This document shows, piece by piece, positions 25,795 to 34,844 of a DNA stretch of 45,336 nucleotides. The position numbers were made by a program, and so were the translations under genes. Source of the DNA: Gemmatimonadales bacterium UBA1120 (GTDB taxonomy: Bacteria > Gemmatimonadota > Gemmatimonadetes > Longimicrobiales > Gaopeijiaceae); contig DCAZ01000018.1 of the NCBI GenBank assembly GCA_002313925.1, positions 1 to 45,336 of the forward strand, in the 5' to 3' direction. The notes beneath the pieces are model-generated. The model was not told the origin of the DNA, did no database searches, and saw only the letters and a list, made by a program, of their open reading frames with translations. The number at the start of each line of letters is the position of its first letter. The first letter of the stretch is position 1.

Positions 25795-26517
25795 CTAGCT
25801 GGTTTCGTAGCGCTTCTGGAGTTCACATACAGCCTGTTGAGCTCTATGTGTAAGCCTGGCTCGGTTCTCCATACTGTATCCACCTACCTGAATCGGCTCG
25901 CCAAAGTGCACACGGACGATACCAGAGTTTATGAGGAATGACCCTCTCTTCATCACCTGCCGAGATCCAAAGATGGCTGCAGGTACGACAGATACTCCGG
26001 TCTGGATCGCCAAAACGAATGCTCCTTTCTTGAAAGAACCTAACTCGCCCGTGTTAGAGCGTGTCCCCTCAGGAAATATGATGACAGTTGGAGCAGCCTC
26101 TTCCAACCTTTTTCTTGCAACGTCCAATGAAGCTAACGCTCGAGCCTTGTCACCTCGATCAATATAGATGTGCCCACACGCACGCACGGCCGCGCCGAAT
26201 ACGGGGATTCTTTCGACCTCTTTCTTCGCTACAAAGACGTACCGTCCAGGTACAAACGCTGCGAGAACAAGAACATCAATCCATGACACGTGGTTCGTTA
26301 CCAAAACCTGAGGTGAGGAAGAATCTATTACACCCTCGTTCTCCATGATGACGTGCACGCCTGCAACCCTCAGAATCAAACTAGCCCATGCGCGGGCAGC
26401 TTCTTCACAACGGCATCCTATCTCTGCTGAGCGACGATAGACGGACCATGCAATCTTGGAAGCGTACCAAATTGTCGCAGGTACAATGACTATAGATACT
26501 AGAACAAGCCGGGTCAC
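25795..26517 (-). CDS. plsC: 1-acyl-sn-glycerol-3-phosphate acyltransferase
   Basis: The 240-aa acyltransferase has the HX4D catalytic pair H76/D81 in NHVSWIDVL, the FPEGTRS substrate motif near residue 149 and the VPAAIFGSR block near 177. A hydrophobic N-terminal segment (about 4-25) suggests membrane association. It transfers an acyl chain to lysophosphatidic acid to make phosphatidic acid. The GTG start overlaps the thiL stop (GTGA), so translation is probably coupled. It is followed by enolase after 14 bases. Confidence 0.92.
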   Translation of the reverse strand: MTRLVLVSIVIVPATIWYASKIAWSVYRRSAEIGCRCEEAARAWASLILRVAGVHVIMENEGVIDSSSPQVLVTNHVSWIDVLVLAAFVPGRYVFVAKKEVERIPVFGAAVRACGHIYIDRGDKARALASLDVARKRLEEAAPTVIIFPEGTRSNTGELGSFKKGAFVLAIQTGVSVVPAAIFGSRQVMKRGSFLINSGIVRVHFGEPIQVGGYSMENRARLTHRAQQAVCELQKRYETS

Positions 26518-27506
26518 AGCACGTCCGCAGCATAATGGTCAAACCCACTTCTCATTAAAGGCTCAGGATCACTCCCACCTTGGTCGATCCAGACACCAGA
26601 ACCTTCACAAACATGTCCAACCCTTGTGATCTCAAGGCCGAAATGGTCTTGGAAATAGGATGGATCCACTGCATCCGGACCAGCTGCAAAGCATAGTTCG
26701 TAATCCTCACCTCCGTGGAGTGCCACTTGGAGTGCCTCCTCGGGTCCTAGGACTTCAACTGCGATAGGTGCCACAGGAATTGCAGCCGCCTCCAGTACGA
26801 TCTGCACGCCTGACGCTGCGGCAAGATGGGCTGAATCTCCAGCCAACCCATCTGAGATATCGATTAAGGCATTAGCAATACCTTGCTCTACCAGATAATA
26901 CCCCTCCTCACATCGCGGGGAGGGTCGAGCAAATGCTTTTCTAGCCTCGGGTGGTGGCTCACCTCCACGCTGCCACACCCGCACAGCAGTGGAACTAGCT
27001 CCTAGCCTTCCTGTAACCCAAATCTCGTTCCCTGTGATAGCCCCACTCCTTAGCCCAGGTCGGTTAGTGCTACCAAGCCCAACTACGTCAATGAAGACTG
27101 GGCCTGACGTGTTCGAGAGATCTCCACCGAGAATCACTGCTCCCGCCTCCGAAGCTGCTTCTCTACATCCAGATTGCAGCGCCTCCACCACTTCCTCGTC
27201 ATTGGCTGCCATCGATACGAAAACCCCCACTGGGACAGCAGCCATCGCAGCAAGATCGGACAGTGCACATGAAACCGCGCGGAACCCGATTTCCTTATCC
27301 TCTAACCAGACTCTGCGAAAGTGGACACCCTCCAAGGATATGTCTGTGCTGAGAACCCATCCCCCTTCAAGGACTGCAGCATCATCTCCCGGGCCTAAAC
27401 TCACTCCCACCGGGAGTAAATCATCTGGGTTAACAAGCCTACGAATTAGATCAAATTCTGCACCAGGACCGAAGCGGACGGGACCAATGGCACGGGGAGA
27501 GGTCAC
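26514..27506 (-). CDS. thiL: Thiamine-monophosphate kinase
   Basis: The 330-aa enzyme of the PurM/ThiL fold phosphorylates thiamine monophosphate to the active diphosphate. Its GPGDDAAVL motif is near residue 40, the metal/ATP site LSTDISLEGVHFRR near 52, and DISDGLAGDSAHLA near 217. A GEDYEL motif near 268 is also typical. The GTG start overlaps the nnrE/nnrD stop (GTGA), and its own stop overlaps the plsC start. Length and motifs are normal. No TPP riboswitch or thiamine synthesis gene is nearby. Confidence 0.95.
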   Translation of the reverse strand: MTSPRAIGPVRFGPGAEFDLIRRLVNPDDLLPVGVSLGPGDDAAVLEGGWVLSTDISLEGVHFRRVWLEDKEIGFRAVSCALSDLAAMAAVPVGVFVSMAANDEEVVEALQSGCREAASEAGAVILGGDLSNTSGPVFIDVVGLGSTNRPGLRSGAITGNEIWVTGRLGASSTAVRVWQRGGEPPPEARKAFARPSPRCEEGYYLVEQGIANALIDISDGLAGDSAHLAAASGVQIVLEAAAIPVAPIAVEVLGPEEALQVALHGGEDYELCFAAGPDAVDPSYFQDHFGLEITRVGHVCEGSGVWIDQGGSDPEPLMRSGFDHYAADVL

Positions 27507-29080
27507 CTCGCAGCATCCGCATCATAAAAGACAAACGGGAAACCTAGTTCAGAGGTTCCTGCACCACGCTCGATAAGCGCATCCGGCATCCAGCGGATCA
27601 CGTCACTGGGCGTGAGTGATGCTCCGCGTGCAGCTAGGTTCGCGGCCCTCCCCGTAAGATAGAGACTCACCGCACCGGCTTCCATCACTCCCAGACCCTG
27701 AGCAATTAATCCTCCACACACCCCGGTTAGCGTGTCTCCCATTCCTCCAACAGCAAGATCGGAGGTCCCTTGGCTCCCGACCAGAATACCTCTACCCGTA
27801 TTGGAAATTAGAGAAGGAGTTCCCTTAAGAAGGAAACAATGTTCAAAGCGCTCTACCGCCTCCCGTAGGGCAGCCAACCTATCTCCAATTATATTTGACT
27901 TTGACTCACCGAGTAACCGGCTCATCTCACCTGCATGTGGCGTCGAAAGCATAGGCCGCGACTTACCAAGAGCTCTAAGATCAAAAAAACCTTCTGCTGC
28001 CAGATTTAGAGCATCAGCATCCAGAACAAGCGGCCGTCCAGGCCCTTTAGTAACCTTGTTCGCTAGGTCGACAGACAATCTGTTAGTCCCAAGGCCAGGC
28101 CCGAGTACTACTGCGTCAGTATCCTCCAGGGCTAATTCAAGCGCCTCGTCATCCGAGACGTCCACATAGATCGCCTCGGGGGTAGATCTCTGTAAAATTT
28201 CTCTGTTCTCTGGAACTGAACATACTCGGACTAGGCCCACACCTGCAGTCAACGCCGCTTGGGTAGTCAAGACCGCAGCTCCGGCCATACCAGGCTGACC
28301 TGCAATTATCGTCAAACGTCCTACGGCATTCTTATGGGTATCTGTGGGGCGGCTAGGCAATTGTCTCTGTGCCCAAAGAGGCGTGATCACCTGTGCAAGG
28401 TCATCCGTATTTCCTGAAGGTGGAAAACCTATGTCGACAACGACTATACGGCCTGTATGAACACGTGCGGGAGAGAGGAGGCTGCCTAGCTTGGGAGCCC
28501 CAAACCCCACCGTCACTGTCGCGCGAATGGCCTCGCCTTGGACTGCACCCGTTGAGGAATCAATCCCAGAGGGAACGTCGATCGCGAGTACCGGACAAGA
28601 CGCCCTGTTCAGCTGGGCTATGGCTGACGCCTGGCGATCACGAGGTGGACCTTTTGCACCGATCCCTAGGATTCCATCTATGGCAACTCCACAAGGACCA
28701 AGGAGTGCATCCCAACCACTCTGGTCGAGCACCTCATCCATGATCACAGGGATATCCCAGCCATGTAGAAGGGGGTCGTCCATAGCTCGTTCAGCCACAA
28801 GCACGGCACAAACCTCTCGGCCCCAGGCCCGCAGAGTACGCAGGAGTACCAGAGCATCTCCTCCGTTATTGCCCGAACCCACAATCCCGACTACAGATCC
28901 CTCTGGGAACAAACATTGAGTTATCTGAGCTGCGGAACGACCAGCATTCTCCATTAGTACCGGCTGTGGCACACCAACTGTTTCGATAGCCGCACTATCC
29001 AGCGTCTTAGACTCCCCAGCAGTCAGCGCATAAACCACTTCTCGTGCGAAAGGGCGTAATGGATTTCTGCTATCAATCAT
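27503..29080 (-). CDS. nnrE-nnrD: Bifunctional NAD(P)HX epimerase/dehydratase
   Basis: This fusion repairs hydrated NAD(P)H. The N-terminal YjeF_N epimerase domain contains VLMENAGRS and VGSGNNGGDALVLLR; the C-terminal ADP/ATP-dependent dehydratase domain contains VLGPGLG, LDADALNLA, TPHAGEMSRLLG and GGMGDTLTG. The open frame reaches GTG 29134, but the family starts near the ALTAGESKTLD segment, so ATG 29080 (MIDSRNPL) is more plausible. Neither start has a convincing ribosome-binding site. Its stop overlaps the thiL start by four bases. Both active sites look intact. Confidence 0.94.
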   Translation of the reverse strand: MIDSRNPLRPFAREVVYALTAGESKTLDSAAIETVGVPQPVLMENAGRSAAQITQCLFPEGSVVGIVGSGNNGGDALVLLRTLRAWGREVCAVLVAERAMDDPLLHGWDIPVIMDEVLDQSGWDALLGPCGVAIDGILGIGAKGPPRDRQASAIAQLNRASCPVLAIDVPSGIDSSTGAVQGEAIRATVTVGFGAPKLGSLLSPARVHTGRIVVVDIGFPPSGNTDDLAQVITPLWAQRQLPSRPTDTHKNAVGRLTIIAGQPGMAGAAVLTTQAALTAGVGLVRVCSVPENREILQRSTPEAIYVDVSDDEALELALEDTDAVVLGPGLGTNRLSVDLANKVTKGPGRPLVLDADALNLAAEGFFDLRALGKSRPMLSTPHAGEMSRLLGESKSNIIGDRLAALREAVERFEHCFLLKGTPSLISNTGRGILVGSQGTSDLAVGGMGDTLTGVCGGLIAQGLGVMEAGAVSLYLTGRAANLAARGASLTPSDVIRWMPDALIERGAGTSELGFPFVFYDADAAR

Positions 29081-29215
29081 CGGAGTACTTAGTGACGCAC
29101 CGAAGCTATCCGCCACACCAGAAGTCCGTGGCACAGACTCTATCCTTTACAATGAGTGCTGCTCCAGACCCCCCATCCGCATCCGCATCCGCCTGGGACA
29201 TTAATTCAGACCGTA

Positions 29216-29413
29216 CTATTTGTAACTCTGGCCTATCTGGCGACCGACTGTCACCTCGCCGTTGTCAATCCGAATATTGAAACCGCAATCTGGATGTGAG
29301 CATACCCAAGCCTTGTAGCGGATCGGAGCTCCTTCTCTACCATAATCTGAAAGTGGCAATAGCACCCCATTTCCGCACTTTTGACATTCTGGAAATTCGC
29401 TCCCTTCCTCCAT
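29216..29413 (-). CDS. Small zinc-ribbon protein
   Basis: The 65-aa protein has a CxxC pair (CQKCG) near residue 10 and a second Cys pair (VCSHPDCGF) near 40, the spacing of a zinc ribbon. The rest is short and polar. The frame could start at TTG 29419, but a strong GGGAGGGG (reverse complement of 29420-29427) abuts that codon directly and lies six bases from ATG 29413, so the ATG is used. No function can be assigned; DNA, RNA or protein binding are possible. It lies between the Minf_1886-family gene and nnrE/nnrD. Confidence 0.7.
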   Translation of the reverse strand: MEEGSEFPECQKCGNGVLLPLSDYGREGAPIRYKAWVCSHPDCGFNIRIDNGEVTVGRQIGQSYK

Positions 29414-29520
29414 ATTCAACCCCTCCCGTCAGCGTGGTAACAACGAGCAACACTCAAGTACTCTGTCACCTCGTGTAAATAAAGATCTCAGATCTGGGTT
29501 CTCATACCGAATCTTCGTCA

Positions 29521-29901
29521 TCAAATTCGAGCTTCCCAGGGGTAATTTAGTTCGAAAGCTTCTTCAAAATCGAATACGTCAGCGAAGTCTTCTGGACAGT
29601 CCCCATCCTGGGTAGTCAAGATTTTCTGCTCAACCAGGGCAAAAACAACAGACCCGACATCCCGCGTTGAGTGAATTCCCCAGTGCTCAAGGACAGTTCT
29701 AGCAAGGGGGCCGAACCGTTCCATCGCTAACTGGCGGACACCCTCAGCAAGTTCCGCACCTGTTATGTGCCTCTTCTCCCCAAGCGAATGGAAAACCGAG
29801 TTTAAGGCCTCAAGTACAAACGAGTATGAACGCGGATCAAAACGAGGATTCCTCTCGCGCAGGAGGCCTAGAAGCTCATCAGTGCTCGTAAACTCAGTCA
29901 T
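29521..29901 (-). CDS. Minf_1886 family protein
   Basis: The 126-aa protein matches the Minf_1886 family: DPRSYSFVLEALN near residue 22, the LGEKRHITGAEL segment, then ERFGPLARTVLEHWG and the acidic end FADVFDFEEAF. No biochemical function is known for the family. Its C terminus is strongly acidic. It lies about 60 bases downstream of glyA and 100 bases upstream of a small zinc-ribbon gene, all on the same strand. It has no signal or membrane segment. Confidence 0.82.
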   Translation of the reverse strand: MTEFTSTDELLGLLRERNPRFDPRSYSFVLEALNSVFHSLGEKRHITGAELAEGVRQLAMERFGPLARTVLEHWGIHSTRDVGSVVFALVEQKILTTQDGDCPEDFADVFDFEEAFELNYPWEARI

Positions 29902-29964
29902 GATTCGAAATGTGGGATGCTGAAATGTTGTTCGCTAGTCAGAGAGCTTACTCACTCCTAATTT

Positions 29965-31224
29965 CTATGAAAATCGCATTTCCCTGTAAAGCGGAAAGTC
30001 GTGACAGAATTCCAGAACTTCTCCTCTTATCCGCAGGATTCGGCTCTCATTAGAAGGTGACTCTAAGACTTCTGAGATCCAACCTGCAATACGCTTCATC
30101 TCGGCTTCCTTCATACCTCGCGATGTCAGTGCTGGGGTCCCAATCCTCAGACCCGATGTCACAAATGGAGAACGGGTCTCTCCAGGGACAGTATTCTTAT
30201 TCACGGTGATCCCAGACGCCTCTAAGGCTGCCTCCGCATCCTTACCAGTCAAGTCTTCGTGGCTACCCCTTAGATCAAGCAATATTAGGTGGGTATCAGT
30301 GCCTCCACTTACTAGATGCAGGCCGAGATCATTGAGATCAGAGCCTAGAGCCTTCGCATTTGCTATTACCTGAGCCGAGTAATCCCTGAATTCCGGCTTC
30401 AATGCTTCGCGCATTCCGACAGCTTTTGCCGCAATCACGTGCATAAGTGGTCCGCCCTGTATACAAGGGAAAACCGACTTGTCGATTGCCTTAGCATGCT
30501 CCTGCGAGCAAAGAATCATGCCACCACGAGGACCCCTAAGAGTCTTGTGTGTGGTGGTTGTAACCACGGCGGCGTGCGGCACCGGGCTCGGATGGTGTCC
30601 CGTGGCAACAAGCCCCGCTATGTGGGCAATATCTACCATTAAGATCGCATCTGTTTCTTTCGCAATTTCAGAAAAAACGTCGAAGTGGATCGTCCGCGGA
30701 TAGGCACTTGCTCCAGCGATAATCATACTCGGACGCTCAGCAAGAGCCTGATCTCTCAGAGCGTCATAGTCGATTCGCCCATCATCTTCCCGGACACCAT
30801 AAGCGGCAACCTCAAACAGACGCCCACTAAAGTTCACAGGCGATCCGTGAGTTAGGTGACCGCCATGACTCAGATTCATCCCCAGGATTTTATCTCCCGG
30901 GTCTAAAAATGCTAAATAGGCTGCCATATTGGCCTGAGCACCCGAATGTGGTTGCACATTAGCATGCTCAGCACTAAAAAGCTCTTTAGCCCGTTCCCGA
31001 GCGAGTTCCTCCACAATATCGACGAACTCGCAACCTCCGTAATAGCGTTTAGCAGGAAGACCCTCGGCATATTTGTTTGTCATTACGGTCCCCATCGCCT
31101 CTAGCACTGACGGGGAAACAAAATTTTCAGAGGCTATCAGTTCGAGTCCGTCCCCTTGTCTTCTAGCCTCCAAGATAATTGCATCGAAAATATCTGGGTC
31201 ACTCACTCGAAGATGATCCATCAT
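29965..31224 (-). CDS. glyA: Serine hydroxymethyltransferase
   Basis: The 419-aa PLP enzyme interconverts serine and glycine and loads one-carbon units on tetrahydrofolate. The ELIASENF motif near residue 28, KYAEGLPAKRYYGGCEFVD near 51-69, and the PLP Lys K227 in TTTTHKTLRGPRGG are intact. Length is normal for bacterial enzymes. The start is one of two tandem ATGs. The gap to the upstream MBL gene is about 40 bases, so they may share a transcript. No glycine riboswitch fits in the short upstream space. Confidence 0.97.
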   Translation of the reverse strand: MMDHLRVSDPDIFDAIILEARRQGDGLELIASENFVSPSVLEAMGTVMTNKYAEGLPAKRYYGGCEFVDIVEELARERAKELFSAEHANVQPHSGAQANMAAYLAFLDPGDKILGMNLSHGGHLTHGSPVNFSGRLFEVAAYGVREDDGRIDYDALRDQALAERPSMIIAGASAYPRTIHFDVFSEIAKETDAILMVDIAHIAGLVATGHHPSPVPHAAVVTTTTHKTLRGPRGGMILCSQEHAKAIDKSVFPCIQGGPLMHVIAAKAVGMREALKPEFRDYSAQVIANAKALGSDLNDLGLHLVSGGTDTHLILLDLRGSHEDLTGKDAEAALEASGITVNKNTVPGETRSPFVTSGLRIGTPALTSRGMKEAEMKRIAGWISEVLESPSNESRILRIRGEVLEFCHDFPLYREMRFS

Positions 31225-31265
31225 GTCATAAGGGTCCTTTGGAGGAACATCCAGTCCAAGATATC

Positions 31266-32147
31266 CTAGCTGTCCTTAAGTCGGGGTCGTTTCGAATCAA
31301 TATCGAGACGACCCCACGGTATAAGTAGATCATGTTCGAAGATAAGCAGCCATTCTCGGTCACGTGCTAAAGCCCAAAGCTTCCGCTTTGACTCAAGCGT
31401 AACGAGCGGTTCAAGGTCATAACCCATGATCCACGGAAGCGGGATGTGTGCTGCCGTCGGACATACATCCGCAAGAAAACACGCAGTTTCTCCATCACTC
31501 TCGATCACAACCGACTGATGGAATGGAGTATGTCCGGGTGTCGGTAGCACTTTTACACCTGGGATAACTTCGGTTGCACCCTCAACAAAATCCCAAAGGC
31601 CGGCTTCCTCTATGGGGTCGAAGTTCTGCCGCAGATAACTTGCCCGTATTCGTTCATTTCCACTGTGAGCGAAATCAAACTCGCCACGCTGTACAACATA
31701 ACGAGCGTTTTGGAAAGCTGGTCGAATGTTGCCCTCGGAGTCTTCGAATGTGTTACCGCCCGCGTGATCAAAGTGTAGATGTGTACACAATACAATTCCT
31801 ATATCGTCTGGCATGAACCCTGCGGCTTTTATGCCATCCTCCAAACGAGTTGGATTCCCGGCGTTTTCTACGCCATAGAGCTCGTGAAATTTTTCGCTCT
31901 CCTTATTGCCGATCCCAGTATCCACCAGCACAAGTTCGTCGGGTGATTCTATGACTAGGCAACGCAGCGCGAGGGGAATTCGGTTCTGGTCATCAGAAGG
32001 AATTCGACGTTGCCAGAGAGGCTTAGGCACTACACCAAACATGGCGCCTCCATCGAGCCACTGAATACCGGACTCAATAGCGTGGATTCTAATAGAACCT
32101 ACTGCAATTTCCCTACTGAGAGGTACGTTTGAAATCCACTCTGTCAT
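31266..32147 (-). CDS. MBL-fold metallo-hydrolase
   Basis: The 293-aa protein has the metallo-beta-lactamase signature HLHFDH at residues 123-128, a downstream His in PTPGHTPFHQS near 208 and an Asp in CFLADVCPTA near 228, so a two-metal site is likely. The N-terminal part (GIQWLDGGAMFG, PLWQRRIP) is typical of a lactonase-like subgroup, but substrates range widely. No signal peptide is seen. The ATG overlaps the stop of a small upstream frame as ATGA. It lies between rex and glyA. The specific reaction is unknown. Confidence 0.88.
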   Translation of the reverse strand: MTEWISNVPLSREIAVGSIRIHAIESGIQWLDGGAMFGVVPKPLWQRRIPSDDQNRIPLALRCLVIESPDELVLVDTGIGNKESEKFHELYGVENAGNPTRLEDGIKAAGFMPDDIGIVLCTHLHFDHAGGNTFEDSEGNIRPAFQNARYVVQRGEFDFAHSGNERIRASYLRQNFDPIEEAGLWDFVEGATEVIPGVKVLPTPGHTPFHQSVVIESDGETACFLADVCPTAAHIPLPWIMGYDLEPLVTLESKRKLWALARDREWLLIFEHDLLIPWGRLDIDSKRPRLKDS

Positions 32148-32263
32148 GATATCCTCAGATCTCTCTGCTCATAATACGGAAGGTCGGGCATAAGGTGGCC
32201 GCGGCGGTCAATAATTGCCTTGGCTCCAGATTCAAAGGTATCAGCCTGACTGGCCCCAATCAT
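32144..32263 (-). CDS. Small coupled ORF, 39 aa, hypothetical
   Basis: ATG 32263 opens a 39-aa frame ending TGA at 32144-32146, which overlaps the MBL-hydrolase ATG as ATGA. The product is charged with a C-terminal stretch GHLMPDLPYYEQRDLR that looks more ordered than random. The frame stays open upstream to just inside the end of rex, so a GTG start at about 32293 is possible. I recognise no family. It may be a true small gene, a leader peptide for the hydrolase, or the tail of a decayed larger gene. Confidence is low. Confidence 0.35.
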   Translation of the reverse strand: MIGASQADTFESGAKAIIDRRGHLMPDLPYYEQRDLRIS

Positions 32264-32315
32264 CGATCCTGACTGGCAACCCTTTACTTTCACCTGCCTT
32301 CGCGTGGTCTGTGTT

Positions 32316-32948
32316 TCAAGGCGTCAAGGCTCGGGTTATCTGAAACGAAAGAGCTTCGAGTTCCATCACAAGATTCACGTTTTCAACCGGGATATCTTCC
32401 GGGACTTGGATCTGCACGGGAGCAAAGTTAAGAATCCCTCTGACTCCAGCATTTACGGAGCGCTCTGCGACCAATTGAGCAGCTGAAGCCGGGACAGCGA
32501 GGATCACTAAAGTCGCGCGTAATTCCTTGATGAGTGACTCTAGTTCTTCAGCTGGCCGGATCACCCTTTCACCCCATTTTTCACCAATTTTCGCAGGATC
32601 ACTGTCGACAACAGCTACGCAATCATATCCTCGCTTCTTGAAATCGGGATACTCAAACAATGCAGAACCAATGCGTCCTGCACCGATTAGAATTACTCGC
32701 CACACTCGGTCTAGGCCGAGGATTATCCTCAGGCGATCCTTTAACTCATCTACACTGTAGCCGAGTCCGCGCTTACCAAAGGAACCGAAGTGAGAAAGAT
32801 CTTTTCTGACCTGAGCTGCCGTGGTGTGCCCGCGCCTTGCAAGTTGCTCACTTGAAACCGTCACTCCACCATCATCCTGAATCAGTTCTAGCACTCGCAA
32901 ATAGTGCGAGAGCCGGCGAACAGTTGAATCGGATATGCGTCTAGACAA
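32316..32948 (-). CDS. rex: Redox-sensing transcriptional repressor Rex
   Basis: The 210-aa protein has an N-terminal winged-helix domain (TVRRLSHYLRVL, then TTAAQVRKDLSHFG with GSFGKRGLGY) and an NAD(H)-binding Rossmann domain with GAGRIG at 89-94. The C-terminal swapped helix ends VMELEALSFQITR. Rex senses the NADH/NAD+ ratio and represses fermentation and respiration genes. No obvious Rex site (TTGTGAA-type palindrome) was noted near its own start. The family match is strong and length normal. Confidence 0.95.
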   Translation of the reverse strand: MSRRISDSTVRRLSHYLRVLELIQDDGGVTVSSEQLARRGHTTAAQVRKDLSHFGSFGKRGLGYSVDELKDRLRIILGLDRVWRVILIGAGRIGSALFEYPDFKKRGYDCVAVVDSDPAKIGEKWGERVIRPAEELESLIKELRATLVILAVPASAAQLVAERSVNAGVRGILNFAPVQIQVPEDIPVENVNLVMELEALSFQITRALTP

Positions 32949-33024
32949 AGGACCGAACCAGGCAGCTCGCGGGGTAGGCAGACGCTTGTGAAAAGCTTCA
33001 CAAGAAAGTACGGGCAGGTACGGA

Positions 33025-33831
33025 TTACGGCAACGTCCCGGCGAGTCGCAGGAATGCCTCGGGAGACAGGCGTTCCGGGCGGTCCGTGAGGTTTATCTCG
33101 GCCCGTTCAGCTGCCTCCTCAATTAGCTCTGGCGAGATGTTGAGTGCTTCATGATCCCTCAAGGTTTTCTTGAGTTGCTTTCTTCGCCATTGGAAAGCTG
33201 ATCGCACGAGTCTGCGCAGGCTCAACTCTTCTTCGAGTGAAAGAGGCTCAGGGTGAACCGGAACAATTCGAATCACGGCGGAATCGACCCCTGGCTTAGG
33301 CTTGAACGCATGCCTGCCGATTCCGAAAAGTATTTCCGCACTCGCTATGCTTCGAACTCCTACAGACAAGGCCCCATATTCCTTTGACCCCACCGGAGCC
33401 GTGATTCGCTGCGCTACCTCCTTCTGGACAGTCAATAAAATGCTCTTGGGACGCGGACGCTCCAGGAGACGAAAGATGATGGGAGAGGTGATGTTGTAGG
33501 GAATATTTCCTATGACATGAACTTGAGAAGGATCTTCAACTGATTCCCAGAAAGGAATCGTTAGCACATCTCCCTGGAGGACAGTCACATCATCACGGTC
33601 TCTGTATTTTTCAGACCACATCGCCGCTAAATCATGATCGAGTTCTATCAGGACAAGCTTAGAGACCGCACCCACAAGATGCTGGGTAAGTGCACCACGT
33701 CCCGGTCCCACCTCCACCACCACCTCCGTAGCATCAGCGCTCAAGGCAGCCACAATCTTCTTCTGGATATTGACATCGACCAGGAAGTTTTGGCTGAGCG
33801 AGCGCTTTGGTCGACCTAAGTTGGGATCCAT
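33025..33831 (-). CDS. rsmA: 16S rRNA dimethyladenosine transferase RsmA (KsgA)
   Basis: The 268-aa methyltransferase dimethylates two adjacent adenines near the 3' end of 16S rRNA. It has LSQNFLVD at residues 12-19, the SAM-binding VEVGPGRGALT at 39-49 and the catalytic GNIPYNITSP at 108-117. The C-terminal helical domain includes the FQWRRKQLKKTLR block near 213. Length is normal. It lies between the STAS gene and rex on the same strand. All motifs are intact. Confidence 0.96.
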   Translation of the reverse strand: MDPNLGRPKRSLSQNFLVDVNIQKKIVAALSADATEVVVEVGPGRGALTQHLVGAVSKLVLIELDHDLAAMWSEKYRDRDDVTVLQGDVLTIPFWESVEDPSQVHVIGNIPYNITSPIIFRLLERPRPKSILLTVQKEVAQRITAPVGSKEYGALSVGVRSIASAEILFGIGRHAFKPKPGVDSAVIRIVPVHPEPLSLEEELSLRRLVRSAFQWRRKQLKKTLRDHEALNISPELIEEAAERAEINLTDRPERLSPEAFLRLAGTLP

Positions 33832-33907
33832 AATATCCGAGGTTAAAGAGCCTCAGTCACCAACTAGAAGAGCAGTGGGTTCATCCCAGCGTACATCGAA
33901 CTTGTTC

Positions 33908-34213
33908 TCAATCGGAGAAAAGGAAAAGAGTGTCCAATTTGGTTAATTCGAAGAGGGTTCGAAGATCCTCGCTAAGGCTAGCAAGGCTAAGCTCTCCTCC
34001 CTGTTCTCGAATCTTCTTCGAGAGTGTCACTAGGACTCCGAGGCCAGATGAATCGATATAATCCGTGTTTGAGAAGTCAACTATGAACTTACGACCTCCT
34101 CGCTCCAATTGCTCAAGCACCTGCTCCTTGAGTAATTGTCGGTTTCCTACGATCAACTCACCTCCGATCTCAATGAGCGTTACGTCACCCCTCTCTAAGA
34201 CCTTAAAACCCAC
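33908..34213 (-). CDS. STAS-domain anti-sigma factor antagonist
   Basis: The 101-aa protein is a single STAS domain of the SpoIIAA/RsbV type. The phosphorylatable Ser is S56 in YIDSSGLGVLV, and the strand VDFSNTDYIDSSG is intact. Such proteins release sigma factors from kinase/anti-sigma partners when dephosphorylated. No anti-sigma kinase (HATPase) or PP2C phosphatase is adjacent, so its partners are elsewhere. The start is GTG. It lies between coaD (131-base gap) and rsmA (76-base gap). Confidence 0.9.
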   Translation of the reverse strand: MGFKVLERGDVTLIEIGGELIVGNRQLLKEQVLEQLERGGRKFIVDFSNTDYIDSSGLGVLVTLSKKIREQGGELSLASLSEDLRTLFELTKLDTLFLFSD

Positions 34214-34344
34214 GGAAGTTTTGCACCGACGGGGATTTACGTTGAGTCCCTCTCATACCAACTAGCATAACTGGCTGACCAATAGACCAATACCAGAAAA
34301 ACAATAGGCCTGGGAAAACCCACCAAGCAGAAGAAGGCTCGTCA

Positions 34345-34842
34345 CTAACCTATCTTTTCCTTGAGACGTCGGAGAACCACAGCAGAAACGAATCTCGACA
34401 CATCACCACCGAGTGACGCGACTTCCCGAACAAGTGAAGCTGACAGAAAGGAGTACTCTACCTCAGGCACGAGAAACAGTGTCTCAATCTCTGGGCCCAG
34501 TTCTTGGTTCATCTGCGCCATTTGAAGCTCGTAATCGAAGTCGGACACAGCCCGCAGTCCTCGAATAACCACCTGAGCACCTAGGTCACGAGCAAAATCG
34601 ACAAGTAACCCATCGAATCTACTGACTTCAACATGGTCATCCTTGGCAAAGATTTCCTGGATGAGTTCTACACGCTCGCTTACATCAAACAAGTGTTCTT
34701 TGCTTTCCGTAGAAGTACTACTGACAGCAATTACTAGTCGGTCCGTAACACGGAGGGTGCGTCGTACAAGGTCCTCGTGACCCTTAGTGATCGGATCAAA
34801 AGAGCCTGGATAAATTGCGATGACAGGTCTGTGTGGGCTCAT
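34345..34842 (-). CDS. coaD: Phosphopantetheine adenylyltransferase
   Basis: The 165-aa nucleotidyltransferase makes dephospho-CoA from phosphopantetheine and ATP. It has YPGSFDPITKGHEDLV near residue 12 with the T/HxGH-type active site, RGLRAVSDFDYE near 90 and FLSASLVREVA near 130. The frame also contains TTG 34848, which overlaps the rsmD stop as TTGA, but ATG 34842 two codons later is the better start. Coupling with rsmD is likely either way. The rsmD-coaD order is common in bacteria. Confidence 0.95.
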   Translation of the reverse strand: MSPHRPVIAIYPGSFDPITKGHEDLVRRTLRVTDRLVIAVSSTSTESKEHLFDVSERVELIQEIFAKDDHVEVSRFDGLLVDFARDLGAQVVIRGLRAVSDFDYELQMAQMNQELGPEIETLFLVPEVEYSFLSASLVREVASLGGDVSRFVSAVVLRRLKEKIG

Positions 34843-34844
34843 GA

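Noticed and set aside
26989..27576. 195-aa open frame on the + strand
   Set aside because: Opposite thiL and the end of nnrD; low-complexity shadow of real genes.
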